A program made the position numbers and the translations under genes. The notes beneath the pieces were generated by a model. The model searched no databases. It was not told the origin of the DNA and worked only from the letters and a program-made list of their open reading frames with translations. From assembly GCF_039872745.1 (NCBI RefSeq), contig NZ_JBDPZD010000007.1:61620-125619 (forward strand): DNA of 64,000 nt, in the 5' to 3' direction. Of the stretch, positions 24,050-32,740 are shown one piece after another. The DNA is from Pelomonas paludis. GTDB lineage: Bacteria > Pseudomonadota > Gammaproteobacteria > Burkholderiales > Burkholderiaceae_C. Every line of letters begins with the position of its first letter. Position 1 is the stretch's first letter.

Positions 24050-25207
24050 CTAGAAGGGCAGGCCCAGGATGGCGGCGGCCTGCGCCGCCACCGCACGCGC
24101 TGCCTCGGGCGTGTCGGCCGTCAAATTGAGGTGGCCCATCTTGCGGCCAGGGCGGGCCTCGGCCTTGCCGTAGAGGTGCAGATGCGCGCCGGGCAGGGCC
24201 AGCACGGCGGCCCAGTCGGGCGTCTGCGGGCCCTCGCCGCCGCGGAACCACAGGTCGCCCAGCAAATTGAGCATCACGCTGGCCTGCACCAGGCGCGGCG
24301 GCACCAGCGGCAGGCCGGTCATGGCGCGCACCTGCATCTCGAACTGCGAGACATCGCAGCCGTCGAGCGTGTAGTGGCCCGAGTTGTGCGGGCGCGGCGC
24401 CATCTCGTTGACGACGAGGCGGCCGTCCTGCAGCAGGAAGAACTCGATGCACAGCACGCCCACATAGCCCATGGCCTCGGCCACCTGGCGGGCGCTGGCC
24501 ACGGCCTGCTGCTGCAGCGCGGCGTCGACGCCGATGGCGGGCACCTCGGTGACGGCAAGGATGCCGTCACGGTGCAGGTTTTGCTGCACGGGGAAATTGA
24601 CGATGGCGCCATCGGCCCCACGCACGACGATGACCGACAGCTCGGCCGCCAGCGGCAACAGTTGCTCCAGCACGCAGGGCACCTGGCCGAGGCGCTGCCA
24701 GGCGGCGGTCAGCTCGCCGGGCGTGCGCACGCGCACCTGGCCTTTGCCGTCGTAGCCCATGCGGCTGGTCTTGAGGATGCCGGGCAGCAAGGCGGGGTCG
24801 ATGGCCGCCAGCTCGATCTCGTTGGTGATGACGGCATGGGGCGCGCAGGCCACGCCGGCCTTCTCGAAGTGGGCCTTCTCGACCGCGCGGTCCTGGCAGA
24901 CCGCGACGCACTCGCCGCTGGGCGCGACGAAACGCATGCCGGCCAGGGTTTCAAGCGCGATGGCGGGCACGTTCTCGAACTCGGTGGTGATGGCGTCGCA
25001 GTCACGCGCCAGCTGGGCGAGGCCGAAGGAGTCGAGGTAGTCGGCACACAGGTGCTGGTCGGCCACGGCACCGGCGGGGCTGGCTTTGTCGGGGTCGAGC
25101 ACCACGCAGCGGTAGCCCAGTGAGTGCGCGGCCTGCACGAACATGCGGCCCAGCTGGCCGCCGCCCAGCACGCCCAGGGTGGCGCTGCCCGGGAGCAGGG
25201 GCGTCAC
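24050..25207 (-). CDS. purK: 5-(carboxyamino)imidazole ribonucleotide synthase
   Basis: 385 residues, ATP-grasp fold, starting with GTG in a GTGA overlap with purE. N-terminal LGVLGGGQLGRMFVQAA, central SRMGYDGKGQVRV and EMAPRPHNSGHYTLDG are PurK hallmarks. It uses ATP and bicarbonate to carboxylate AIR in purine synthesis; PurE takes the product. Confidence 0.96.
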   Translation of the reverse strand: MTPLLPGSATLGVLGGGQLGRMFVQAAHSLGYRCVVLDPDKASPAGAVADQHLCADYLDSFGLAQLARDCDAITTEFENVPAIALETLAGMRFVAPSGECVAVCQDRAVEKAHFEKAGVACAPHAVITNEIELAAIDPALLPGILKTSRMGYDGKGQVRVRTPGELTAAWQRLGQVPCVLEQLLPLAAELSVIVVRGADGAIVNFPVQQNLHRDGILAVTEVPAIGVDAALQQQAVASARQVAEAMGYVGVLCIEFFLLQDGRLVVNEMAPRPHNSGHYTLDGCDVSQFEMQVRAMTGLPLVPPRLVQASVMLNLLGDLWFRGGEGPQTPDWAAVLALPGAHLHLYGKAEARPGRKMGHLNLTADTPEAARAVAAQAAAILGLPF

Positions 25208-25716
25208 TTGAGCGCCTCGCTCATGCCACGGGCAATTTCGGTCTGCTCGCGCCGGAAGGCCAGCAGCCGGGTGCGTAGATCGGGGCTTTCATTGGCCAGC
25301 ATGGCCACGGCAAAGAGCGCTGCATTGGCCGCGCCGGCGGCGCCGATGGCGAAGGTGGCCACGGGGATGCCCTTGGGCATCTGGACGATGGAGTGCAGGC
25401 TGTCCACGCCCTGCAGGTGGCGGCTGGCCACCGGCACGCCGAGCACGGGCACGGGCGTCTTGGCGGCCAGCATGCCGGGCAGGTGGGCCGCGCCGCCAGC
25501 GCCGGCAATGATGGCCTTGAGCCCACGCGTGGCCGCCGCTTCGGCGTAGGCGAACATTTCGTCGGGCATGCGGTGGGCCGAGACCACCCGTGCCTCAAAG
25601 GGGACATTGAACTCGGTGAGAATCTCAGCCGCCAGTTTCATCGTCTCCCAGTCGCTGCTGGAGCCCATCACGATGCCCACCAGGGCGTCCGGGTTCGAGT
25701 TCACTGGGTTTGACAA
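25204..25716 (-). CDS. purE: N5-carboxyaminoimidazole ribonucleotide mutase
   Basis: 170 residues. A TTG at 25716 is preferred as the start because GGAGG lies 6 nt upstream and it gives the usual MSNPV-like N-terminus; a GTG at 25704 is the alternative. Class I PurE motifs GIVMGSSSDWETM, SAHRMPD and AGAGGAAHLPGM are complete. Converts N5-CAIR to CAIR. First gene of the purE-purK-sua5-SGNH operon; divergent from the thioredoxin-TPR gene. TACAAT at 25751-25756 on the minus strand may be the -10. Confidence 0.95.
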   Translation of the reverse strand: MSNPVNSNPDALVGIVMGSSSDWETMKLAAEILTEFNVPFEARVVSAHRMPDEMFAYAEAAATRGLKAIIAGAGGAAHLPGMLAAKTPVPVLGVPVASRHLQGVDSLHSIVQMPKGIPVATFAIGAAGAANAALFAVAMLANESPDLRTRLLAFRREQTEIARGMSEALK

Positions 25717-25783
25717 AGAGGGCCTCCACGGCGGCTGAACGAAGCCTTGAATTGTAGGAGCCGCCCCTCCATCTGCCCCGACC

Positions 25784-26734
25784 ATGATCGACATCACCCT
25801 CCAGAACTTCGAAGCCGAACTGATCCTCGCGTCCCAGCAGCAACCGGTGCTGCTGGACATCTGGGCACCCTGGTGCGGCCCCTGCAAGACGCTCGGCCCG
25901 GTGCTGGAGAAGCTGGAGCTGGACTACGCCGGCCGCTTCACGCTTGCCAAGCTGAACAGCGACGAGGTGCCCGAGATCGCCACACAGTTGAGCCAGATGT
26001 TTGGCGTGCGCAGCATCCCTTTTTGCGTGATGTTCGTGGACGGCCAGCCGGTGGATGGCTTCGTGGGCGCCCTGCCCGAGGCGCAGATCCGCAGCTTCCT
26101 GGACAAGCACGTGCCCGAAGGCGCGGCGCTGGAGGCCGAGGCCGAGGTGGCTGAAGCTGAGGGGCTGGCAGCGGAAGGCAGCCTGGAGGCCGCCGTTGGC
26201 AAGCTGCAGCACGCGCTGCAGACCGACCCGGGCAACGACGTCGCGCGCTTTGACCTCGTCAAGATCCTGCTCGAAGCGGGCAAGGTGGCGGCGGCGCGGG
26301 AGGCCTTTGAGCCCGTCGCGGCCAAGGCGGCCGACACGCTCACCCCGAACCCACGCCTGGCGGCCTTGGCCGTCTGGCTGACCGCCACCGAAGCGCCCGC
26401 CGCTGACCCCGCCGCGCTGCAGGCCGCCATTGCCGCCAACAAGCGCGACTTTGACGCCCGGTTTGCACTGGCCCGGCACCATCTGGCCGGCCAGCGCTTC
26501 ACCGAAGCCATGGACGAACTGCTCGAAATCATCATGCGCGACAAGGCCTGGAACGACCAGGCGGCGCGCAAGACCTATGTGGCCATCCTGGAGCTGTTGA
26601 CCAAGCCGCCGGTCAAGTCGGCGGCGGATGCGCCCAAGAGCGGCGGCATCGAACTCGCGGGCAAGGCCGTGGCCGTGCAGAGCGACCCGGTGATCGACCA
26701 GTACCGGCGCAAGCTCTCAATGGCGCTGTTCTGA
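25784..26734 (+). CDS. cnoX: thioredoxin-TPR protein (CnoX/YbbN type)
   Basis: 316 residues: thioredoxin domain 1-108 with WAPWCGPCK (Cys31, Cys34), then TPR-like helices to about residue 300. Family members are chaperone-redox proteins (chaperedoxins) that hold clients for GroEL and protect them from oxidation. E. coli CnoX lacks a full CxxC; this one keeps the complete CGPC motif, so reductase activity is expected. No signal peptide: cytoplasmic. Divergent from purE. Confidence 0.9.
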   Translation: MIDITLQNFEAELILASQQQPVLLDIWAPWCGPCKTLGPVLEKLELDYAGRFTLAKLNSDEVPEIATQLSQMFGVRSIPFCVMFVDGQPVDGFVGALPEAQIRSFLDKHVPEGAALEAEAEVAEAEGLAAEGSLEAAVGKLQHALQTDPGNDVARFDLVKILLEAGKVAAAREAFEPVAAKAADTLTPNPRLAALAVWLTATEAPAADPAALQAAIAANKRDFDARFALARHHLAGQRFTEAMDELLEIIMRDKAWNDQAARKTYVAILELLTKPPVKSAADAPKSGGIELAGKAVAVQSDPVIDQYRRKLSMALF

Positions 26735-26746
26735 CGCGGCGGCCGC

Positions 26747-27886
26747 TCAGCGTGTGATGGTGCCGGCTGCGGCCGGCAGCGCCCGCAGCCCGGCGGCCTC
26801 CAGGGCCTGCACCCAGTCAGCCCGATGCTGGTCAAAGGCCACCCAGGCCTGCTCGGCCGCCGCACGATGTCGGGCGGCGCTGTCTTGTTCGCCCAGGCGT
26901 TGATGCACGTCGGCCAAGCGCGCATGGGCGGCAGCGCGGTCTTCGATGTCGCAGCCGTCAGGGGCCTCGACACGCAGCTCCAGCGCCGCCGACTCGGCCA
27001 GCGCACGGGCACGCGCGGTTTCGCCCACCTCGACACAGCACCACGCCAGGTCGGCCAGCAGGCTGTGGCCGATGTGGGACAGCCCCGCTGCCATCAAGGC
27101 CGGGAGCTGGGATTCGAGCACGCGACGGGCCTCGGCCACCTGGCCCTGCACCAGCAGCAACTGGGCACGCACCAGGGGCGTCAGCTCAGAGCGGGCGGTA
27201 CCGCCCACGGCGGCATCGAAGTGGCTGACCGAATCCACGCTGAGCAAGGCCGACGGCGCCTCGCCCGGCCGGCCGCGCAACGCGTCAATGCGGATGCGCA
27301 GCGCGCGCACCTGGGTCTGGTTGTAAAGCAAGGCGGCCAAGGCGGCGTCGTCACCATCGATCAGGCATTGCTGGCGCGCGAAAGTGAACCACTCGACAGC
27401 GACCGGGTCCTGGCTGACGCTCCAGGCCAGGGCCACGGCCGTGGCCGCCCGGTAGCGCACCCCGGCGTCGGCCTGCGGGCTGGCCAGGGCCTGCTGCGCA
27501 GCGGCGGCAACCAGCGCCGGCCGGCGTGCGACGACCTCTAGGTGCGCCCGCCACGCGAGGCTCCAGGGCAGCAGGTCGGCCACGGCTGCGGCCTCGGCCA
27601 TGTCCTGAGCGCGCTGCACACGCAGATGGGCCAGCGGCAGGTGGCCGGCGTAGAAGGCCAGCACCCCTTCGGCCAGATGCAGCCAAGCCGTCAGCTCGGC
27701 GCGCGGCTGCACCAGCGAGCGTTGGTAGAGGCGTCCCATCTCGGTACGGGCCTCCTGCTCGCGCCCATGGCGCGCCAGCAGCAGGCAGCGCTGCACCTGC
27801 AAGCCAGCCACCCGCCCGGGTAAGGTTGCCCAGGCCGCGATCTCGGCTTCCAGGCGCTGAGCGAGGCGGCTGCGCAGCTGGGTCAT
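26747..27886 (-). CDS. helical-repeat (TPR-like) protein of unknown function
   Basis: 379 residues, almost entirely Ala/Leu/Arg-rich amphipathic helices in repeating pairs, resembling the TPR arrays of MalT-type regulators but with no DNA-binding or ATPase domain. No signal peptide. The ATG overlaps the purC stop (ATGA), so it is translated from the purC transcript. Convergent with cnoX, 12 nt away. I do not recognise a specific family; a protein-binding scaffold is the most that can be said. Confidence 0.75.
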   Translation of the reverse strand: MTQLRSRLAQRLEAEIAAWATLPGRVAGLQVQRCLLLARHGREQEARTEMGRLYQRSLVQPRAELTAWLHLAEGVLAFYAGHLPLAHLRVQRAQDMAEAAAVADLLPWSLAWRAHLEVVARRPALVAAAAQQALASPQADAGVRYRAATAVALAWSVSQDPVAVEWFTFARQQCLIDGDDAALAALLYNQTQVRALRIRIDALRGRPGEAPSALLSVDSVSHFDAAVGGTARSELTPLVRAQLLLVQGQVAEARRVLESQLPALMAAGLSHIGHSLLADLAWCCVEVGETARARALAESAALELRVEAPDGCDIEDRAAAHARLADVHQRLGEQDSAARHRAAAEQAWVAFDQHRADWVQALEAAGLRALPAAAGTITR

Positions 27887-28779
27887 GAGGTGAGGCGGGT
27901 CAGGGCTTCCTGGTACTTCTCGACGGTGCGGGCAATGACCTCGGCCGGCAGCGCGGGCGCGGGCGCTGTCTTGCCCCAGGGCTTGCCGTCGACCGTGGCC
28001 TGCTCCAGCCAGTCGCGCACGAACTGCTTGTCGTAGCTGGGCGGGTTGCGGCCCGGGGCGTAGCTCTCGACCGGCCAGTAGCGCGAGGAGTCGGGCGTCA
28101 GCACTTCGTCCATCAGCGTGAGCGTGCCGTCGGCATCGAGGCCGAACTCGAATTTGGTGTCGGCAATGATGATGCCCTTGGTCAGCGCATAGTCGGCCGC
28201 CCGCTGGTAGAGCTGGATGGAGACGTCGCGGATGCGGGTGGCGAGGTCGGCGCCGATGATCTCGACCATGCGCTCGAAGGCGATGTTTTCGTCGTGCTCG
28301 CCCTGTTCGGCCTTGGTGGCTGGCGTGAAGATGGGCGCCGGCAGCTTGTCGGCATTGCGCAGCCCGGGCGGCAGGGGTACGCCGCAGACGGAACCCGACT
28401 TTTGATACTCGGCCCAGCCGCTGCCGGCCAGGTAGCCGCGCACGACGGCCTCGACGGGCAGGGGCTTGAGGCGCTTGACCAGCATGGCCCGCCCTTCGAC
28501 CTGGTCACGCTCTGCCGGCGTGACGACGGACAACGGGTCGTCGCCCGTCAGGTGGTTGGGCACGATGCCGGCCAGCTTGTCGAACCAGAACAGCGCCATG
28601 CGCGTGAGCAGCGCGCCCTTGCCCGGGATGGGCTCGCCCATGATGACGTCGAAGGCCGACAGCCGGTCGCTGGCGATCATCAGGATGCGGTCGTCACCCA
28701 CCGCGTAGTTCTCACGCACCTTGCCGCGGCCAAGCAGGGGCAAGGAGGTCAGGGAGGATTGCAGGAGGGCAGACGACAT
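27883..28779 (-). CDS. purC: phosphoribosylaminoimidazole-succinocarboxamide synthase
   Basis: 298 residues from the ATG at 28779. SAICAR synthetase motifs: LGRGKVRENYAV, SDRLSAFDVIM, RGYLAGSGWAEY, IADTKFEFGLD and DEVLTPDSSRYWP. Joins CAIR (from PurE/PurK, encoded at 24-25.7 kb) to aspartate with ATP. The sequence is of the longer betaproteobacterial/fungal-like type, about 300 residues rather than 240. In-frame extension to 29412 is antisense to the divergent kinase and is rejected. Confidence 0.95.
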   Translation of the reverse strand: MSSALLQSSLTSLPLLGRGKVRENYAVGDDRILMIASDRLSAFDVIMGEPIPGKGALLTRMALFWFDKLAGIVPNHLTGDDPLSVVTPAERDQVEGRAMLVKRLKPLPVEAVVRGYLAGSGWAEYQKSGSVCGVPLPPGLRNADKLPAPIFTPATKAEQGEHDENIAFERMVEIIGADLATRIRDVSIQLYQRAADYALTKGIIIADTKFEFGLDADGTLTLMDEVLTPDSSRYWPVESYAPGRNPPSYDKQFVRDWLEQATVDGKPWGKTAPAPALPAEVIARTVEKYQEALTRLTS

Positions 28780-28909
28780 GGGGCTGGGCTGGACGCTGAC
28801 GAAAGGGGCGCATTTTCGCGCAGCCGATGCGGCACATGCACGGATGCCGGCGGCACCCTGGATTTTTCGATCCCGGCCAGGGTGCAAGCTCACGCACAAT
28901 CGCGCTCCC

Positions 28910-30346
28910 ATGGGGTCCGGCTTGATGGCGTACATGCCCAAACGATGCTGCACGACCGCGCTGCTCGCGCTGGTTGGGGGCATGGCCTGCGCGGCTGGCC
29001 TTGAGCCGGTGTCCGCGCCGGTGAGCGCCGCCATGGCCTGGGCCACCGGCGCACAAGCCTGGCTCGCCGCCATGCTGCTCGGCGTGGCGCTGGCACTCGG
29101 CATGCTGTCGCTGGTGCAGCGCAACCAGCAGGGCAGCCTCTTCCTGGCCGGGATGATGCTGAGCTGGGTTTTGCTACGCGCCGGCAGCGGCCCCACGGCC
29201 CTGGGCCTGCGCCCGCTGCTGATGACCCTGCTGGTGCTGTGCGGCGTGCAGTACCTGCTGCGCCAGATCAATACCCAGCAGGAGCACGTGACCCACGCGC
29301 TGCTGATCCAGTGCCTGGTGGTGCCCTTGAGCCTGCTGCTGTCGGGCGGTGAGGTCGAGGCCCTGGCACGGCTCTGGCACAGCGTGCTGGTGCTGGAGCT
29401 GGTGGCGGCCATGGCCTGGGTGCTGGCGCAGCGCTGGCGCCGCTGGCGCGCCGACCCGGTGGCCGAAACCCGATTGGCCTGCCCGCACCCCGACTTCCGG
29501 CTGCTGACCGTCCTGTTGGTGCCTACGATGCTGGCCCTGCTGGCCGAACTGGCGCTGTCCTGGACGGACGTTCATCTGTGGTGGATCTCCCTGCCCTGGC
29601 TGGGCCTGCTGCTGCCGCTGGCCATGCTGGGGCTGGGGCTGGATGCCATCGCCTGCGTGGCCCGCAGCCGGCTGGATGCCGAGCGCCGCGTGGCGGCCGC
29701 CGAGCAGCGCATGCAGGAGCGCATTGCCGAGGTCGAGCGCCAGCACGCCAAGCTGGCCGAGCAGAAGCTCGAGCAGGTGACCGAGCGCGAACGCAAGCGC
29801 ATTGCCGCTGACCTGCACGACGACCTCGGGGCCAAGCTGCTGACCATCGTGCACACCAGCGAGTCCGCCCGCATCTCGACCCTGGCGCGCGAGGCGCTGG
29901 AGGAAATGCGCCTGTCGGTGCGCGGCCTGACCGGCAAGCCCGTGCACCTGATCGACGCGCTGGGCGACTGGCGTGCCGAGGTGGTGCTGCGCCTGGGCCA
30001 AGCCAACATCCTGGCCGAGTGGAAGTCGCCCACCGACGAGATCACCCAGACCCTGCAAGCGCGCTCCTACGTCCAGACAACCCGCATCCTGCGCGAGTCG
30101 GTCAGCAACATCATCAAGCACAGCGGGGCCACGCACGCCACCATCAGCTGCGCGGTCCAGGAAGGCGATTTCATCCTGACCGTGCAGGACAACGGCCACG
30201 GCATCCCCGCCGAATTGGACGGCCGGCTCGATCGCGGACACGGAATGGCGAGCATGAAGTCTCGCGCCAAGCAAATGCATGGCCAGTGCCTGGTTGAATC
30301 CGGGCCGGGTTGGGGTACCGTCATACGTCTCACCATTCCGCTGTGA
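28910..30346 (+). CDS. membrane histidine kinase, NarX/DesK-like (HisKA_3)
   Basis: 478 residues if the ATG at 28910 is used; ATGs at 28925 and 28934 are alternatives. Several hydrophobic helices fill residues 15-245, then a coiled-coil linker, the HisKA_3 dimerisation motif ERKRIAADLHDDLGAKLL with His303, and a HATPase domain ending in DNGHGI and RGHGMASMKSRA. Pairs with the LuxR-type response regulator 16 nt downstream. No extracytoplasmic sensor domain is obvious, so the signal may be sensed in the membrane. CACAAT lies 9 nt before the start, no Shine-Dalgarno. Confidence 0.9.
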   Translation: MGSGLMAYMPKRCCTTALLALVGGMACAAGLEPVSAPVSAAMAWATGAQAWLAAMLLGVALALGMLSLVQRNQQGSLFLAGMMLSWVLLRAGSGPTALGLRPLLMTLLVLCGVQYLLRQINTQQEHVTHALLIQCLVVPLSLLLSGGEVEALARLWHSVLVLELVAAMAWVLAQRWRRWRADPVAETRLACPHPDFRLLTVLLVPTMLALLAELALSWTDVHLWWISLPWLGLLLPLAMLGLGLDAIACVARSRLDAERRVAAAEQRMQERIAEVERQHAKLAEQKLEQVTERERKRIAADLHDDLGAKLLTIVHTSESARISTLAREALEEMRLSVRGLTGKPVHLIDALGDWRAEVVLRLGQANILAEWKSPTDEITQTLQARSYVQTTRILRESVSNIIKHSGATHATISCAVQEGDFILTVQDNGHGIPAELDGRLDRGHGMASMKSRAKQMHGQCLVESGPGWGTVIRLTIPL

Positions 30347-30362
30347 TTCCAAAGGTCTGCCC

Positions 30363-31022
30363 ATGAACCACATCCTGCTGCTCGAAGACATCCCGGAGAT
30401 CCGGGCCTGGTTGAAGGCACTGGTGAAGCAGGTGTTCGCCAACGCCCACGTGACCGAGTGCTCACGCGTCCAGGACGCGCTGGCCGCCGTCAACACCGAG
30501 CGCTTCACGCTGGCCTTGCTGGACCTGGGCCTGCCCGACGGCTCCGGCGTGGATGTGGTAGCCGCCTTGCGCGAGAAGCAGCCCGAAGTTCAATCCGTCA
30601 TCGTCACCATCCACGACGACGACGAGCACCTCTTCCCCGCGCTGCAGGCCGGCGCCTTTGGCTACCTGCTGAAGGAACAGTCGCGCGAACTGCTGGTCGA
30701 GCAGTTGCAGCGCATGAGCCAGGGCGAGCCGCCGCTGTCGCCCTCCATCGCTCGCAAGGTGATTGCCTACTTTGCCGCCCACGCCAAGCCGCAGGCCTCG
30801 TCGGCCGCGCTCCTGCACGAGGTCTCGCTGACCGAGCGCGAGAGCGAAGTGCTGCTGCGCGTGGCCAAGGGCTTCACCCTGCCCGAGATCGGCGTGCAGC
30901 TGGGTCTGTCGCGTCACACGATCGCTGACTACGTCAAGCAGATCTACCGCAAGCTCAACGTGAGCTCGCGCGCCGAGGCGGCGCTCGAAGCCCAACGCCT
31001 GGGTTTGTTCGGTCGGAACTGA
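30363..31022 (+). CDS. NarL/FixJ-type response regulator
   Basis: 219 residues. Receiver domain 1-120 with phospho-acceptor Asp54 (ALLDLGLPDGSG) and KEQ in place of the usual K-P signature (GYLLKEQS); LuxR-type helix-turn-helix at about 150-215 (LTERESEVLLRVAKG, EIGVQLGLSRHTIADYVKQI, YRKLNVSSRAEAALEA). Cognate of the kinase encoded 16 nt upstream. Targets unknown; ruvA follows by 36 nt but has its own putative promoter. Confidence 0.94.
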   Translation: MNHILLLEDIPEIRAWLKALVKQVFANAHVTECSRVQDALAAVNTERFTLALLDLGLPDGSGVDVVAALREKQPEVQSVIVTIHDDDEHLFPALQAGAFGYLLKEQSRELLVEQLQRMSQGEPPLSPSIARKVIAYFAAHAKPQASSAALLHEVSLTERESEVLLRVAKGFTLPEIGVQLGLSRHTIADYVKQIYRKLNVSSRAEAALEAQRLGLFGRN

Positions 31023-31046
31023 GGCCAACAAAACCGACGGGGCCCA

Positions 31047-31052
31047 GATAAT
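31047..31052 (+). promoter_or_regulatory. -10-like hexamer GATAAT, predicted leaderless start of ruvA
   Basis: GATAAT is followed by GGGCTG and the ATG of ruvA, again a 6-nt gap. No Shine-Dalgarno. The hexamer is also the loop of a small GCCC/GGGC hairpin (31043-31056). Confidence 0.5.
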
Positions 31053-31058
31053 GGGCTG

Positions 31059-31628
31059 ATGATCGGTCGACTCAGTGGCGTCATTGCCGAGAAATCTCCC
31101 CCCCAGGTCCTGATCGATGTCGCGGGCGTCGGCTACGAGCTCGACGTGCCGATGAGCACTTTCTACAACCTGGGCGCGCTCGGTGCGCGCACCGTCCTGC
31201 TGACCCACCTCAGCATCCGCGAGGATGCGCATCAGCTCTTCGGCTTCCTGACGAGCGAAGAACGCACGACCTTCCGCCAACTGATCCGCATCAGCGGCAT
31301 CGGCCCCAAGATGGCGCTGGGCCTGCTGTCCGGGCTCTCGGTTTCCGAACTCTCGCAGGCCGTGACCGCCCAAGATGCCGGGCGGCTGACCAAGGTGCCT
31401 GGCGTCGGCAAGAAGACGGCCGAACGGCTGCTGCTGGAGCTGCGCGGCAAGCTTGGTGCCGACCTGGGTGTCCCGGTCAGCGTCGGTAACGCGGCGCAGG
31501 CTGACATCCTGCAGGCCCTGATCGCGCTCGGCTACAGCGAGAAGGACGCAGGATCGGCACTCAAGAACTTGCCCACCGATGTGGGCGTGAGCGAGGGCAT
31601 CAAGCTGGCCCTCAAGAAGCTGTCCTGA
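31059..31628 (+). CDS. ruvA: Holliday junction branch migration protein RuvA
   Basis: 189 residues. N-terminal OB fold (MIGRLSGVIAEKSPPQVLID), two helix-hairpin-helix motifs (RISGIGPKMALGLLSGL and KVPGVGKKTAERLLLEL), and the C-terminal domain (ALIALGYSEKDA) that binds RuvB. Targets the RuvB motor to Holliday junctions. ruvC is not adjacent. Overlaps ruvB by one base (TGATG). Confidence 0.97.
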   Translation: MIGRLSGVIAEKSPPQVLIDVAGVGYELDVPMSTFYNLGALGARTVLLTHLSIREDAHQLFGFLTSEERTTFRQLIRISGIGPKMALGLLSGLSVSELSQAVTAQDAGRLTKVPGVGKKTAERLLLELRGKLGADLGVPVSVGNAAQADILQALIALGYSEKDAGSALKNLPTDVGVSEGIKLALKKLS

Positions 31629-32686
31629 TGAGCATCCAGACCGACGACTTCGCGCCCGCCAGCCCACGCCTGGTGAGTGCCGCCCCCAGCTCCCCGCGCG
31701 AAGAGGCCATGGAACGCGCGCTGCGGCCCAAGCTGCTCGACGAATACGTGGGCCAGACCAAGGCGCGCGAGCAGTTGGAGATCTTCATCGGCGCCGCCAG
31801 CAAACGCGGCGAGGCGCTGGACCATGTGCTGCTGTTCGGCCCGCCGGGGCTGGGCAAGACCACGCTCTCGCACATCATTGCAGCCGAGCTCGGCGTCAAC
31901 CTGCGCCAGACCTCGGGGCCCGTGCTCGAAAAGCCCAAGGACCTGGCAGCCATCCTGACCAATCTGGAGCGCAACGATGTGCTCTTCATCGACGAGATCC
32001 ACCGCCTCAGCCCGGTCGTCGAAGAAATCCTCTACCCGGCGCTGGAGGACTACCAGATCGACATCATGATCGGCGAGGGCCCGGCGGCCCGTTCCATCAA
32101 GCTCGACCTGCAGCCCTTCACCCTGGTGGGCGCCACCACGCGGGCCGGCATGCTGACCAACCCGCTGCGCGACCGCTTCGGCATCGTCGCGCGGCTGGAG
32201 TTCTACACGCCGGAAGAGTTGCAGCGCATCGTCACGCGCTCGGCCCAGTTGCTGGGCGCCAGCATCGATGCCGCCGGCGCCCTGGAGATTGCCAAGCGCT
32301 CACGCGGCACGCCGCGCATTGCCAACCGCCTGCTGCGCCGCGTCCGAGACTTTGCCGAGGTCAAGGGCGACGGGCGCATCGTGGCCGAGCTGGCAGACCG
32401 CGCGCTGGCCATGCTGGACGTCGACCCCCAGGGCTTCGACCTGATGGACCGCAAGCTGCTGGAAGCCGTCATCCACCGCTTTGATGGCGGGCCGGTCGGG
32501 CTCGACAACGTGGCCGCCGCCATCGGTGAAGAGAGCGGGACGATTGAAGACGTGATCGAGCCCTACCTGATTCAGCAGGGCTACCTTCAGCGCACCCCGC
32601 GCGGCCGCATCGCCACCCTGGCCGCCTACCGCCACCTGGGTTTGGCGCCGCCAGCCAGCCGAGGCAGCGACCTCTTCGACGCCTGA
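31628..32686 (+). CDS. ruvB: Holliday junction branch migration DNA helicase RuvB
   Basis: 352 residues, AAA+ ATPase: Walker A GPPGLGKTTL, Walker B FIDEIHRLS, sensor 1 GATTRAG, arginine finger NPLRDRFG, and a C-terminal winged helix (YLQRTPRGR). Motor for branch migration with RuvA. A bidirectional intrinsic terminator begins just after the stop codon. Confidence 0.97.
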   Translation: MSIQTDDFAPASPRLVSAAPSSPREEAMERALRPKLLDEYVGQTKAREQLEIFIGAASKRGEALDHVLLFGPPGLGKTTLSHIIAAELGVNLRQTSGPVLEKPKDLAAILTNLERNDVLFIDEIHRLSPVVEEILYPALEDYQIDIMIGEGPAARSIKLDLQPFTLVGATTRAGMLTNPLRDRFGIVARLEFYTPEELQRIVTRSAQLLGASIDAAGALEIAKRSRGTPRIANRLLRRVRDFAEVKGDGRIVAELADRALAMLDVDPQGFDLMDRKLLEAVIHRFDGGPVGLDNVAAAIGEESGTIEDVIEPYLIQQGYLQRTPRGRIATLAAYRHLGLAPPASRGSDLFDA

Positions 32687-32716
32687 AAAAAAAAGGCGCC
32701 CCGAGGGGCGCTTTTT
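32685..32716. terminator. bidirectional intrinsic terminator between ruvB and the porin gene
   Basis: A nine-A tract, stem GCGCCC / GGGCGC (32696-32701 with 32706-32711) closed by a CGAG tetraloop, and a five-T tract. The A and T tracts make it work for ruvAB on the plus strand and for the porin gene on the minus strand, which converge here. Confidence 0.9.
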
Positions 32717-32740
32717 GCTGGGGCAGGACCTGCCCGGGAA

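Noticed and set aside
24048..24452. N-terminal extension of the Sua5 frame
   Set aside because: It runs through purK in another frame; the ATG at 24047 gives the normal YrdC N-terminus.
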